From Thermicanus aegyptius DSM 12793 (lineage in GTDB: Bacteria > Bacillota > Bacilli > Thermicanales > Thermicanaceae), in NCBI RefSeq assembly GCF_000510645.1, contig NZ_KI783301.1:1246705-1310704 (forward strand): a stretch of 64,000 nt of DNA, read 5' to 3'. Under the pieces are notes generated by a model that ran no database searches, was not told the origin of the DNA, and saw only the letters and a program-made list of their open reading frames with translations. The position numbers were made by a program, and so were the translations under genes. Below are positions 1 to 9,013 of the stretch, one piece after another. Numbering within the stretch: position 1 is the first letter of the stretch; the number at the start of each line of letters is the position of its first letter.

Positions 1-114
1 GTGGGGAAATGTAAGGAAACGGTGATGGGAAGGCAAGGAGTGCCCTGAGTCGATTTTAGGTGATGGGTTTAAGCATTCTATGGGAAGATAAGATGGAGGG
101 AGAGGATCGGATCG

Positions 115-861
115 ATGCCGGATAAAAAAGAAAAGATCCGTTGGCGGGAGCGGCTCATCATCGCACTCGATTTTCCCGCGACGGAGGAGGCCCGCAGCTT
201 CATCGAAAGGATGGAAGGGGAAGCGGTTTTCTATAAGGTAGGGATGGAGCTCTTTTATCAGGCGGGACCATCCTTCATCGCCGAGCTTAAAGAAAAAGGT
301 TTGAAGGTATTTTTAGACCTAAAACTTCACGATATTCCCAATACGGTAAAAGGGGCGGCCCGTTCCCTGGCCCGCCTTGGCGTTGATCTCATTACGGTTC
401 ACGCCCTGGGAGGGGGGGAGATGATGGAGGCGGCTAAAGAAGGGGTGGAATCGGTTCATCACCCTCGGGGCGCGGTTCCCCTCCTCTTCGCCGTCACTCT
501 CCTGACGAGCCATGATGAGAAGAGTCTTCGGCAGGAATTAAAGATTTTTTCATCCATTTCCGAGATGGCCCTTCATCTTTCCTCTTTGGCCAAAACCTCC
601 GGCATGGACGGCATCGTTTCCTCCGCCTGGGAGGTGGAGAAGGTGAAAAAGAACTTGGGGAAAGATTTCCTTACCCTTACCCCAGGCATCCGCAAGGTGG
701 GGGATCCCTCCCATGATCAAAAGCGGCCCGCATCCCCTGAGGAGGCGGGCCGTCTAGGAGCCGATTATCTGGTTTTAGGCCGGACCGTGACGAAAGCGGC
801 AGATCCCGCAGCTTCCTTTCGGGAGATCCTGAAATCCTTAGAAACCATCAAACGTCAGTAA
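115..861 (+). CDS. pyrF: Orotidine 5'-phosphate decarboxylase
   Basis: Decarboxylates OMP to UMP, the last step of de novo pyrimidine synthesis, in the cytoplasm. The 248-residue protein has the family's usual length. It carries the catalytic D-x-K-x-x-D signature (FLDLKLHDIPNTV, about residue 66), the phosphate-binding end LTPGIR, and the C-terminal GADYLVLGRTVTKA stretch. A GA-rich ribosome-binding sequence lies before the ATG. It is followed after 13 bases by pyrE with a strong Shine-Dalgarno, so the two form the tail of a pyr operon whose upstream genes lie outside the window. The first 114 bases have no start of a gene and may hold the end of the preceding pyr gene; one frame reads a few codons to a TGA at 23-25, too short to identify. 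Confidence 0.97.
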   Translation: MPDKKEKIRWRERLIIALDFPATEEARSFIERMEGEAVFYKVGMELFYQAGPSFIAELKEKGLKVFLDLKLHDIPNTVKGAARSLARLGVDLITVHALGGGEMMEAAKEGVESVHHPRGAVPLLFAVTLLTSHDEKSLRQELKIFSSISEMALHLSSLAKTSGMDGIVSSAWEVEKVKKNLGKDFLTLTPGIRKVGDPSHDQKRPASPEEAGRLGADYLVLGRTVTKAADPAASFREILKSLETIKRQ

Positions 862-874
862 AGGAGGAAAACCG

Positions 875-1492
875 ATGAGTCAAAAGGAAGAAATCGCCGC
901 CACCCTGCTTCAAATCGACGCCGTCATGCTTCGCCCCCATGAACCCTTCACCTGGGCATCGGGGATCAAATCCCCCATTTATACCGATAATCGCCTGACC
1001 ATCTCCTATCCGAAGATTCGCCGCCTCATCGCGGAAGGGCTTGTTTCCCTCATCAAGGAGCACTTTCCGGAAGCGAGCCTTATCGCCGGGGCGGCGACGG
1101 GGGGCATCCCCCATGCCGCCTGGGTTGCCGATCTCCTCCAACTCCCCATGGTTTACGTGCGTTCCAAGGAGAAGGATCATGGGAGAGGAAGCCGGATCGA
1201 AGGGAGGATCGAAGGGGGAGAAAAAGCGGTGGTGATTGAGGATCTCATCTCCACCGGAGAAAGTTCCCTGCAAGTGGTGAGGGCCCTGTGGGAAGAAAAG
1301 GTAGAGGTGCTGGGGGTTACCGCCATCTTCACCTACCAATTCCCCCTGGCGGAGCGGAATTTTAAGAAGGAAGATGTCCCCTTTTTTACCCTTACCGATT
1401 TCCACACCCTCATCGCCGAGGCGAAGAAGAGGGGAACCCTTTCGGAAGAGGAACTTCATCTCGTCCAAGAATGGCACCGGCAGTTTGTTTAA
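875..1492 (+). CDS. pyrE: Orotate phosphoribosyltransferase
   Basis: Joins orotate to PRPP to give OMP, which PyrF then decarboxylates. The 205 residues include the N-terminal hood (FTWASGIKSPIYTDNR) and the PRPP-binding loop VVIEDLISTGESS, which matches the type I phosphoribosyltransferase signature. AAAGGAGG sits seven bases before the ATG. It is the last gene of the pyr operon here; the next gene starts 500 bases on, has a signal peptide and is unrelated. No clear intrinsic terminator was seen just after the stop. Confidence 0.97.
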   Translation: MSQKEEIAATLLQIDAVMLRPHEPFTWASGIKSPIYTDNRLTISYPKIRRLIAEGLVSLIKEHFPEASLIAGAATGGIPHAAWVADLLQLPMVYVRSKEKDHGRGSRIEGRIEGGEKAVVIEDLISTGESSLQVVRALWEEKVEVLGVTAIFTYQFPLAERNFKKEDVPFFTLTDFHTLIAEAKKRGTLSEEELHLVQEWHRQFV

Positions 1493-1991
1493 AAATTTCC
1501 ATTCGAACTCCCCCTCCTCTAAAATCGAAATATAGACTAGGGTTACTTTTTTGACAAAAGGTAGGGGATTGAGCAGATTAAGAAAACGTTTTGGTTAGTC
1601 CTCTACCTTTGGATCATCTTGTTATAACTCAATTTTCGCACCTTGAAAATCTGTACTAAACCTTGATAGGAGAAGAATTTTCCCTCGAAAAATTTCGTTC
1701 TTGAAAGAAAAACCCCTTTCTCGTTTGGTAAAATGGAAGTTTCAAAGGCTACCATCCCAAACAGAAAAATGAGTAATTCCATGGTACACCATAACTCTCT
1801 ATCTGAAAAGGGCCAAGAAAAAAAAGCGATCAAACGTAAAATTCATCACTCGCCCATTCTTAAGGGATAGATGATCAAGGGAGAAAAAATTTAATAAACT
1901 TTTTACATAGAGTGACTACAAAGATTTGGTAGAATAGGAGAGGATCGATGGAAAGATCGATCCACCAATCTTACATAGGGAGGTTGTACGC
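1493..1991. other. Intergenic region after pyrE
   Basis: About 500 bases without a convincing gene. An open frame of 76 codons on the minus strand (1603-1833) has no Shine-Dalgarno and no recognisable motif and is judged a chance frame. Near the right end a perfect 8-bp inverted repeat, GGATCGAT / ATCGATCC with a six-base loop (1942-1963), would form a hairpin in the leader of the downstream 5'-nucleotidase. AGGGAGG at about 1977-1983 is that gene's ribosome-binding site. A TTTACA near 1902 and TAGAAT near 1930 look promoter-like but their spacing is too long for a standard sigma-A promoter. Confidence 0.5.
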
Positions 1992-4142
1992 ATGGGGTTT
2001 GAGCGAAAGCGGACCTATTCCGTCTTGTCGGTCTTGATGGTTTTCGCCCTGCTTTTTTCTTTGTTGCCGCCGTTGGCCTATGCGGCTACGGGGGAGATCA
2101 CGTTTGACTTCGTGGAAATAACCGACTTCCATGGGTACTTGGTGAAGGATCAGAAGCAGAGCGACGGTTCCGTCATCAAGCAGCAAATTGCAAGCGTTTT
2201 AGGAAAACAGATGAAAGACCTGAAGAAAGAAAACCCCAATACCGTGATCCTATCCGGTGGGGATATGTTTCAGGGAACACCGGAATCGAATGTGTTAAAA
2301 GGGAAGCCGGTTATTGACGTGATGAAGAACATCGGCTTCGATGCCATGGCCTTGGGAAATCACGAATATGACTGGGGCTTGGACTCGGTCATTGACATGA
2401 ACCAAGCCGTCTTAAAAGATTCGCAGATTCCCGTGCTGGCCGCCAACGTTTACGACAAGAAGACCGGCAAACCGGTTCAGTATGTCAAACCCTACGCGAT
2501 CATCGAACGGGGAGGAGTAAAGATCGCCGTCATCGGGGCGGTGGATCACAAGGAATTTCCCAATATCATCCTGCCCGCCTATGTGAAGGATGTGGAATTT
2601 AAAGATCCCGCTCCCATCGTAAACGACTTGGTTCCGAAGCTACGGACGGAAGGAGCGAAGCTGGTTATCCTTCTCGTTCACAGCGGGGCCTATACCGATA
2701 AAAATACGGGGGAAACCTCGGGCAATCTGATCGATTTGGCCAAACAGGTAAAAGGAGTGGATGCCATCTTTGGCGGTCATACCCACTCCGTCGTAACCAC
2801 CAAAGTAAATGGAGTTCCTGTTGGTGTAGGGGGAAATTACGGTCTCGGCTATCTTCACCTGCAGATCACCTTAAAGAGTGATGGGACAGTCTCTGCAGGG
2901 GATATGACCTTCGTCGATGGACCCCCTCTTTATAACACCACGAATCCGGTCACCGATCCCGAAATTAAGGCTATTGTCGATCAAGCGATGACCGATGTGG
3001 GTCCCCTCTTCGGCAAAGTGATCGGCAAGGCGGATGTCGACCTGACCAGGGCCCAAAGTGCGAAACCGTATGGCGATTCCATCTTGGGAAATTGGGCCGC
3101 CGATGTAACGAGGAATGTGACCAAAGCCGACTTCGGAGTGGCTAACAACGGGGGTTTACGGATCGATGTGCCCAAAGGGGAGATTACCGTCGGCACGATG
3201 TATCAATTGATGCCGTTCGACAATACTTTCGTCACGGTTAAGATGACCGGAGCCCAAGTAAAGATGATGCTGGAGCAGGCGGTGCAGGACGGCGGCAAGG
3301 GAATCCAAATCTCAGGACTGACGTTTAAATATGATCCGGCCCGGCCCTCCTTGGATCGTGTCGTAGAAATGAAGAAAGCGGACGGCACTCCCATCGATCC
3401 GGCAAAGACCTATCGGGTGGGCACCAACAATTTTGTGGGTACCGGAGGGGACCTGTTCCAAATCTTTAAAGATCCGGAAGTGGCGAAGAGCTATACCGAT
3501 ACTTACATCTTGGCACGGGATGCCTTCATCGACGCCGTGAAAGCCCAAAAGAACGTAACGGCTAAGATGGAGAACCGGATCAGCGTGGGGACGGCTGCCC
3601 CTGCAGGGGATGCGGTTGAGGCTCCGAAACCGGCGCCTGTTCCAACGCCGGTTCCTGCCCCGGCCCCCAAGCCGACCCCTGCTCCTACCTCGGCGGAGAA
3701 GCCTGCATCGGCGCAGAGGCCTGCCCCGACCGCCATAACGACAGCCGAAAAGGGGAACGTTGCCGCCTTCGCCCTGAATGTACGGACAGGTCCCGGGGTG
3801 AAACACCCGGTCTCCTTTGTCCTGCATCTGGGGAATGAGGTAATCCTCGGCGAAACGAAATACGGTTGGGTGAAGGTTACGTATAACGGAAAGACCGGAT
3901 ATGCCTACGGGAAATACCTTCTTTTACCGGCTTCCGAGGTGAAGGGGAAAGAAGGAAAAGTACAGGCCGGGATGCTGAATGTCCGTGCCGCGCCTTCCGA
4001 CTCCGGTAAAATCCTGGGCGTTTTGAAAAAGGGAGACGTCGTTACGATTTTGGGTGAAGAAAACGGCTGGTACCAAATTCAGTTCCAAGGGAAAATGGCC
4101 TACGCATACGGACGGTATCTCGATTTGTCAATTTCACGATAA
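1992..4142 (+). CDS. Secreted 5'-nucleotidase/metallophosphatase with two SH3b domains
   Basis: Probably an exported enzyme that dephosphorylates nucleotides outside the membrane. Residues 1-31 are a signal peptide with basic start, hydrophobic core and an AYA-A cleavage site. The metallophosphatase domain shows ITDFHGYL, GGDMFQGT, ALGNHEYDWG and GGHTHS, the dinuclear metal ligands of the UshA/YfkN family. A 5'-nucleotidase C-terminal domain follows (to about residue 530). A Pro/Ala-rich linker (about 540-580) then leads to two bacterial SH3 repeats, each with an NVR[TA][AG]P motif and ending YAYGKYL or YAYGRYL, which suggest binding to cell-wall peptidoglycan. It stands alone with its own leader. 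Substrate specificity cannot be read from the sequence. Confidence 0.92.
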   Translation: MGFERKRTYSVLSVLMVFALLFSLLPPLAYAATGEITFDFVEITDFHGYLVKDQKQSDGSVIKQQIASVLGKQMKDLKKENPNTVILSGGDMFQGTPESNVLKGKPVIDVMKNIGFDAMALGNHEYDWGLDSVIDMNQAVLKDSQIPVLAANVYDKKTGKPVQYVKPYAIIERGGVKIAVIGAVDHKEFPNIILPAYVKDVEFKDPAPIVNDLVPKLRTEGAKLVILLVHSGAYTDKNTGETSGNLIDLAKQVKGVDAIFGGHTHSVVTTKVNGVPVGVGGNYGLGYLHLQITLKSDGTVSAGDMTFVDGPPLYNTTNPVTDPEIKAIVDQAMTDVGPLFGKVIGKADVDLTRAQSAKPYGDSILGNWAADVTRNVTKADFGVANNGGLRIDVPKGEITVGTMYQLMPFDNTFVTVKMTGAQVKMMLEQAVQDGGKGIQISGLTFKYDPARPSLDRVVEMKKADGTPIDPAKTYRVGTNNFVGTGGDLFQIFKDPEVAKSYTDTYILARDAFIDAVKAQKNVTAKMENRISVGTAAPAGDAVEAPKPAPVPTPVPAPAPKPTPAPTSAEKPASAQRPAPTAITTAEKGNVAAFALNVRTGPGVKHPVSFVLHLGNEVILGETKYGWVKVTYNGKTGYAYGKYLLLPASEVKGKEGKVQAGMLNVRAAPSDSGKILGVLKKGDVVTILGEENGWYQIQFQGKMAYAYGRYLDLSISR

Positions 4143-4378
4143 GCCTAGAAGCAACATCGATTGGACATCATGGTTGCGCGCTTTAAGAATCATAAAGGCT
4201 GGCTCGGGGGATGCACGATGCACTTTCTCGGGTCGGCCTCCTTTTCTCTTCTCACGAGAACCGATCATGATGAGGTTAGACGGACCATTCTTTCATAGTC
4301 AAAGCAGGAAAATCATGATATGATTAGAACGGAAGTTTGACTTCTAAACTCGAAAAATTCTGGTTGAGGAATGAGATA

Positions 4379-6421
4379 ATGGAAAGAACCCACATCAATG
4401 TTTGTCCCCATGACTGCTGGGATACCTGCAGTTTAAAAGTAACGGTGAACGAAGAGGGTAAGGCGGTTAAGATAAAGGGGAACGAGGAACATCCGATTAC
4501 GAAGGGTTTTCTCTGCATCAAGGTAAACCATTACCTCGAACGGGTTTATCATCCGAAGCGGCTCCTCTATCCGATGCGTCGTGTCGGGAAAAAGGGGGAG
4601 GCTAAATTTGAACGAATTTCCTGGGATGAAGCGGTTGCGATCGTGACGGAACAATTTAAAAAGACCATTCGGGAATATGGCGCGGAAGCCATTCTCCCCT
4701 ACAGTTATGCGGGCAACATGGGGGTGATCAACTACGGCAGCATGGACCGCCGTTTCTTTGGAAAGATGGGCGCAGCCCGACTGGATCGCACCATCTGTTC
4801 CGCAGCCGGAGAAGTAGCTTTAAACGCCACCTTTGGAAAGAGGGTGGGAGTCGATCCCGAGGATATGGTTTATTCCAAACTGATCCTCATCTGGGGCATT
4901 AACCCGATGACCACCAATATTCACCAGGTTCCCATCTTGGAGGAAGCTCGGAGAAGGGGGGCGAAGATCGTCGTCATCGACCCCTACAAACATGAAATGG
5001 CCAGGAGGGCGGACCTATTCCTCCAGATCAAACCGGGCACCGACAGCGCCCTCGCCTTGGGGCTCATGCATCTCCTCATCCGTGAGAATCGCATCGACCG
5101 ACCCTATATCGATCGTTTTGTCTATGGTTATGAAGAACTGGAGGAAAGGGCAAAAGCCTATCCCCCTGAAAGGGTCGCACAAATTACCGGGCTTCCCATA
5201 GAAAAGATCGTTGAGCTGGCCAGGATGTATGGGGAGATCAAACCCTCCGTTATCCGTGTCGGTTACGGGATTCAACGACATACCAACGGGGGAGAGATGA
5301 TTCGCAGCATCGCCCTTCTCCCTGCTCTCATCGGGGCTTGGCAAGAGGTGGGTGGCGGACTCCTTCTGAGCAACAGTCAGGCCTTTCCCATCAATAAAGA
5401 GCGCCTGGTCCGCCCGGAAATTCATCAAGGCAATCCCCGAACCATCAACATGGTTCAGTTGGCGACCGCTTTGGAAGATGCCGTTAACCCGATCAAGATG
5501 ATGTATGTATATAACAGCAATCCGGCCGACGTGGCACCTGATACAAACCGAGTGATAAAAGGACTTATGCGGGAAGACCTTTTCCTTGTCGTGCATGAGC
5601 AGATGATGACGGAAACCTGCAAATACGCCGACATCCTTCTCCCGGCCACCACCGTCTTAGAACATCTTGATCTTCATACCTCCTATTGGCATTTGTATAT
5701 CCAGCTTAACGAGCCGGCCATTCCCCCCTTGGGAGAGGCAAAGCCGAATACGGAGACTTTCCGCCTGTTGGCCAAAGGGATGGGGTATACGGAAGAGTGT
5801 TTTCAAGATAGCGATGAGGAGTTAATTCGACAAGCCCTGGATACCGATCATCCGTTTATGAAGGGCATTACGTATGAAGCCCTGAAGGAAAAGAAATTTA
5901 TGAAAATACATTTTCCGGGCCATCATTTCATGCCGTTTCAGGAGGGTTTCCCGACAACATCGGGTAAAGTGGAGGCCAAATCGGAAACGCTGGCCCAACT
6001 GGGCCTTCATGCGGTTCCAGATTATACTCCTTTGAAAGAAAGCGAAGAAGGGTCACCCACCCTTTACGAAAAATACCCGATTCATTTCCTTACTCCGGCG
6101 GCAAAGCATTTCTTAAACTCTACATTTAACAATGTGGAGAAACTGAGGAAATGGGAGAAGGAGCCCACCGTCTTCCTTCACCCGGAGGATGCCCGGGAGC
6201 GGGGCATCTCCGACGGGGATCCGGTGCGGGTTTTCAATGACCGGGGAAGCATCCTGCTCACCGCAAAGGTGGGAGATCAGGTGGGGAAGGGAGTGGCCTT
6301 AAGCCCCAGCATCTGGTCGGAACAGAATGTGAACCGGACCACCTCGGAAGAGGTGAGCGACATGGGAGGAGGCTCCTCCTTCCATACCAACCTCGTCCAA
6401 ATTGAGAAGATCCGGAGGTAA
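4379..6421 (+). CDS. Molybdopterin-dependent oxidoreductase, orphan catalytic subunit
   Basis: A member of the DMSO reductase/formate dehydrogenase superfamily that binds bis-MGD and one Fe-S cluster. The N-terminus has cysteines at residues 9, 13, 17 and 46, the spacing of the 4Fe-4S motif. The body carries the usual landmarks, such as LILIWGINPMTTN and CKYADILLPATTVLE, and ends in a molydopterin dinucleotide-binding domain. I chose the ATG at 4379, preceded by TGAGGA, over an upstream TTG at 4337 that lacks a Shine-Dalgarno. At 680 residues it resembles the uncharacterised single-subunit type known from Bacillus (YoaE-like). No iron-sulfur or membrane subunit, and no molybdenum cofactor gene, is adjacent, so electron partner and substrate are unknown. 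Confidence 0.88.
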   Translation: MERTHINVCPHDCWDTCSLKVTVNEEGKAVKIKGNEEHPITKGFLCIKVNHYLERVYHPKRLLYPMRRVGKKGEAKFERISWDEAVAIVTEQFKKTIREYGAEAILPYSYAGNMGVINYGSMDRRFFGKMGAARLDRTICSAAGEVALNATFGKRVGVDPEDMVYSKLILIWGINPMTTNIHQVPILEEARRRGAKIVVIDPYKHEMARRADLFLQIKPGTDSALALGLMHLLIRENRIDRPYIDRFVYGYEELEERAKAYPPERVAQITGLPIEKIVELARMYGEIKPSVIRVGYGIQRHTNGGEMIRSIALLPALIGAWQEVGGGLLLSNSQAFPINKERLVRPEIHQGNPRTINMVQLATALEDAVNPIKMMYVYNSNPADVAPDTNRVIKGLMREDLFLVVHEQMMTETCKYADILLPATTVLEHLDLHTSYWHLYIQLNEPAIPPLGEAKPNTETFRLLAKGMGYTEECFQDSDEELIRQALDTDHPFMKGITYEALKEKKFMKIHFPGHHFMPFQEGFPTTSGKVEAKSETLAQLGLHAVPDYTPLKESEEGSPTLYEKYPIHFLTPAAKHFLNSTFNNVEKLRKWEKEPTVFLHPEDARERGISDGDPVRVFNDRGSILLTAKVGDQVGKGVALSPSIWSEQNVNRTTSEEVSDMGGGSSFHTNLVQIEKIRR

Positions 6422-6424
6422 AGT

Positions 6425-7084
6425 ATGGATGGACTGAACCGTTTTCTCGCTTTTCCCCTCGAACTGATTCCTTATGTGGCGATCACCTTAGTCATCGCCT
6501 TTACGGTGCATGAGTTCGCCCATGCGTGGACCGCCTATCTCTTCGGTGATCCTACGGCGAAAAACCAGGGTCGCCTCACCTTAAATCCCCTGGCCCACCT
6601 GGATCCCATCGGGACGATTCTCATCTTTATCGCCGGTTTTGGCTGGGCGAAGCCGGTGCCTGTCAATCGCTTCCGCCTCAAACGGTCCCGATGGGCAGGA
6701 GTCCTCATCTCCCTGGCGGGGCCGGCCAGCAATCTGCTGCTCGCCATCATCGGGTTGGGGATTTACCTGTTTGGACAGGGGGTCTTTTCACAGCAGCCCT
6801 GGGTCGAACCTTTTTTTCACCTGTTCATCTACCTTAATGTCGTCCTTTTTGTTTTTAATCTTCTTCCCCTTCCTCCTTTGGACGGGTATCGAATCATCGA
6901 GGACCTGGTTCCCACCTCCACCCGGGTGAAAATGAGCCAATATGAACCTTATGGAGCGATCATTTTCTTAATTTTAGTTCTTACTCCCCTTGACCGCTAT
7001 ACGATTCAACCATTGTTCCAATCGATCGTACCTTGGGTCATGGAGAGAATGCAACTCATCTATTCTCCTTTTTTTGGAGCGTGA
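6425..7084 (+). CDS. Site-2 protease family (M50) membrane metalloprotease
   Basis: An intramembrane zinc metalloprotease. The HEFAH motif (residues 29-33) supplies the two zinc histidines and catalytic glutamate, and LLPLPPLDGYR supplies the third-ligand LDG motif. Hydrophobic segments around residues 15-35, 55-75, 85-110, 130-150 and 175-195 form the membrane core. At 219 residues without a PDZ domain it belongs to the short group III type common in Firmicutes rather than RseP/SpoIVFB. It begins three bases after the oxidoreductase stop, so the two are probably cotranscribed. The target protein is unknown. Confidence 0.9.
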   Translation: MDGLNRFLAFPLELIPYVAITLVIAFTVHEFAHAWTAYLFGDPTAKNQGRLTLNPLAHLDPIGTILIFIAGFGWAKPVPVNRFRLKRSRWAGVLISLAGPASNLLLAIIGLGIYLFGQGVFSQQPWVEPFFHLFIYLNVVLFVFNLLPLPPLDGYRIIEDLVPTSTRVKMSQYEPYGAIIFLILVLTPLDRYTIQPLFQSIVPWVMERMQLIYSPFFGA

Positions 7085-7163
7085 GTTCCTTCATAGCAGG
7101 AATCGGTTCATGCTCTGTCTAATATATTCTACTATGGGCTGAACCGAAAGGAGATGGCGATCG

Positions 7164-7976
7164 ATGCGCTTCATGGGTTCTATTTTGCCGCATGGAACTG
7201 AAATCATATCTGAATTGGCCGGTAAAGAATCGGATCGGTTTACCCCTACCCGTAAGGCGATGGAGAAAGCTGCAAAAGAGATCCTCTCTTTTTCTCCGGA
7301 GACGATTGTTATTGCGACTCCTCATAATGTTCGTTTAGAAGGCCATATTGGGATCGCGACCAGCGAATGGCTGGGAGGAAGTGTGGAGGTAAACGATCAT
7401 GAAATCGGCGTTCGTTTTTTGAATGACCGGGAGTTTGCCAACAAATTGATCCGCGCATGCCATCGTGATCTGATCCCTGCGATGGGCATGGGTTATGGGA
7501 CAAAGAGCGGCCCCCTCTCTGAGCTGCCACTTGATTGGGGAGCCATCGTTCCTCTCTGGTTTCTCCGTAGCCTCAGAGATCAGGCCAAAGCGGTTCTCCT
7601 CTCCCCGACTCGGGATATTCCTTGGGAGCAGTTGGTTCATTTAGGCAGGCTGGTGGGAGAGGTGAGTGAGAGTCTTGGCAGGAGAACGCTTTTCATCGCC
7701 AGCAGCGACCAGGGGCATGCCCACCATCAGGATGGACCGTATGGATACTCTCCCCTATCCGCTCTCTTTGATGAAAAGGTTTGTACGATGATCCGGGAAG
7801 GTTCCCTCGATCAGTTGATCCATCTCCCTCCACAATGGGTGGAGGAGGCGAAGCCGGACAGCTTATGGCAAATGTTAATCTTAGCCGGTTTTAATGAAGT
7901 GGCCCACCTAAAAGGCGAACTTCTCTCCTACCAGGTACCTACCTATTACGGATTAATCACCGCTATTTACCGGTAA
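7164..7976 (+). CDS. LigB-like class III extradiol dioxygenase family protein
   Basis: Belongs to the LigB/MEMO fold. The first strand ends in SILPHGTEI, providing a candidate metal histidine near residue 10. TPHNVRLEGHIGIA gives two further histidines near residue 54, and PLDWGAIVPLWFL resembles the family's D-H/W-G-x-x-V-P-L motif. ASSDQGHAHH near residue 187 is a further histidine-rich site. AAAGGAG precedes the ATG. In this superfamily some members cleave catechols with iron(II) and others (MEMO, AmmeMemoRadiSam B) are linked to a radical SAM enzyme. No radical SAM or AMMECR1 gene and no aromatic catabolic gene is near, so the substrate cannot be inferred. Confidence 0.75.
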   Translation: MRFMGSILPHGTEIISELAGKESDRFTPTRKAMEKAAKEILSFSPETIVIATPHNVRLEGHIGIATSEWLGGSVEVNDHEIGVRFLNDREFANKLIRACHRDLIPAMGMGYGTKSGPLSELPLDWGAIVPLWFLRSLRDQAKAVLLSPTRDIPWEQLVHLGRLVGEVSESLGRRTLFIASSDQGHAHHQDGPYGYSPLSALFDEKVCTMIREGSLDQLIHLPPQWVEEAKPDSLWQMLILAGFNEVAHLKGELLSYQVPTYYGLITAIYR

Positions 7977-8139
7977 CGAAATTTCAGTCGTCATGCGATC
8001 TGTCAAAAAACGTTCACCGGTTTTATGGAAAGTTCCCCCTTCATACGTATGGGAATGTGTTAAACTAAGGTCATAAAATCGTTGATTCATAGAGAATCTA
8101 TAACATGGAAATAATAGGGGAGAAAGGAAGGTGGAGCCC

Positions 8140-8394
8140 ATGACGCGTTGTATCACCGTATTTACCAAGGATTATGACCGATTTTCCGATGTGTATGAAG
8201 AAATCATAAATACACAGTTTGAGGACGAAGAAGAGAAGGAGATCGATGGGATAACCTTCAGCAGTTCCGGTGATGTCCCTGATGAGTATATTGAACGGAT
8301 GAAGGAAAAGCAGGATGTGGCCGTCATGAACGAGAAGAAGCGGGGCATTACGATCGTTCAGCATGGAGAGGTCTTTGAGATCTTTCTTTCGTGA
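8140..8394 (+). CDS. Small conserved hypothetical protein
   Basis: An 84-residue acidic protein that I do not recognise by function; it looks like a small cytoplasmic protein of Bacillaceae type. It starts with a beta-strand-like segment (RCITVFTKDY), followed by an acidic stretch (DEEEKEID) and ends in a second strand pattern (ITIVQHGEVFEIFL). I prefer the ATG at 8140, which has AAGGTGGAG just upstream, over the in-frame GTG at 8131. It is a single-gene unit: an intrinsic terminator lies about 50 bases after the stop. No signal peptide or membrane segment. Confidence 0.75.
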   Translation: MTRCITVFTKDYDRFSDVYEEIINTQFEDEEEKEIDGITFSSSGDVPDEYIERMKEKQDVAVMNEKKRGITIVQHGEVFEIFLS

Positions 8395-8445
8395 AGCTCT
8401 TTTTTGTAGAATGACCTGAATCCGTGATACGGTTGCACTTTTATC

Positions 8446-8476
8446 AAAAGACCGCGATTTTTAGCGGTTTTTTTGT
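8446..8476 (+). terminator. Intrinsic terminator
   Basis: ACCGC / GCGGT stem (8451-8455 and 8464-8468) with an eight-base loop, preceded by A-rich bases and followed by seven T. It ends the transcript of the small conserved gene at 8140-8394 and insulates the AbrB/Doc module downstream. Confidence 0.85.
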
Positions 8477-8598
8477 TCGTCCGTCATGGGGGGAGCACAA
8501 CAGGTGTTCTTAAGATGGGAGGAAACGGTCGCATCGAATCGCCTATTGTCCGCAAGATCGAAAATTGGGGAAATAACCGGCATGTTTATTGATTCATC

Positions 8599-8638
8599 TT
8601 GCTTTCCGGGGAATCGGTGTTATAATTGTTTATACAAT
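8599..8638 (+). promoter_or_regulatory. Promoter and probable autoregulatory operator of the AbrB/Doc module
   Basis: TTGCTT (8599-8604), a 16-base spacer and TATAAT (8621-8626) form a good sigma-A promoter. Overlapping the -10 box and start region is the perfect inverted repeat ATTGT-TTAT-ACAAT (8625-8638). AbrB/MazE-like antitoxins normally repress their own promoter by binding such palindromes, so this is a likely operator; that role is inferred. Confidence 0.7.
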
Positions 8639-8724
8639 CATAATTATATTGACAAAGAGGATTTAAACAAACCCTTTTTCATAAATATTCATGGAAAGGA
8701 AACTTTAAAGAAAAGAGCGTGGTA

Positions 8725-8994
8725 ATGATGGAAAGCAAATATGAAAAGGCATACACACGTCGTATTGGTCAGGTGGGGAATAGTTTATCCGTTAATATTC
8801 CGAAGGACTTAGCCTCTCTGTTAAACCTGAACAAAGGAGATGAAATTGAAATATTGTATAATGAAAAAAGAGGTGAAATTGTGATTAAACGTACGAATCG
8901 AATTCCAAAAGAAGTTCGACCGGAAGTCTTGATGGCAATGAATCGTGCAATCTCCAAATATAACGAAGCACTTCAAAACTTGAAAGAAAGATAA
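8725..8994 (+). CDS. AbrB/MazE-type antitoxin
   Basis: An 89-residue protein with a SpoVT-AbrB swapped-hairpin DNA-binding domain: RRIGQVGNSLSVNIPKDLA followed by LNKGDEIEIL and EIVIKR (residues about 12-55). The C-terminal helix (RPEVLMAMNRAISKYNEALQ) would be the toxin-binding tail. It lies 19 bases ahead of the Doc-like toxin, the usual antitoxin-first order. Start is ATG 8725 or 8728, both better than the in-frame GTG at 8719. The gene is AT-rich compared with the neighbouring core genes, in line with acquisition as a module. It should neutralise the toxin and repress the operon. Confidence 0.85.
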   Translation: MMESKYEKAYTRRIGQVGNSLSVNIPKDLASLLNLNKGDEIEILYNEKRGEIVIKRTNRIPKEVRPEVLMAMNRAISKYNEALQNLKER

Positions 8995-9013
8995 GGAGCA
9001 ACCAGGGAACGAT

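Noticed and set aside
1603-1833. 76-codon open frame on the minus strand after pyrE
   Set aside because: No ribosome-binding site, no motif, composition follows the AT-rich intergenic DNA.
3503-3736. Ala/Gly/Val-rich open frame antisense to the 5'-nucleotidase linker
   Set aside because: It is the mirror of the Pro/Ala-rich linker in the real gene; low complexity only.
4054-4323. 89-codon frame overlapping the end of the 5'-nucleotidase gene
   Set aside because: Begins inside the SH3 coding sequence, no own start signals or motif.
8486-8725. 79-codon frame upstream of the AbrB-type gene
   Set aside because: It runs through the promoter and palindrome of the toxin module and has no ribosome-binding site.
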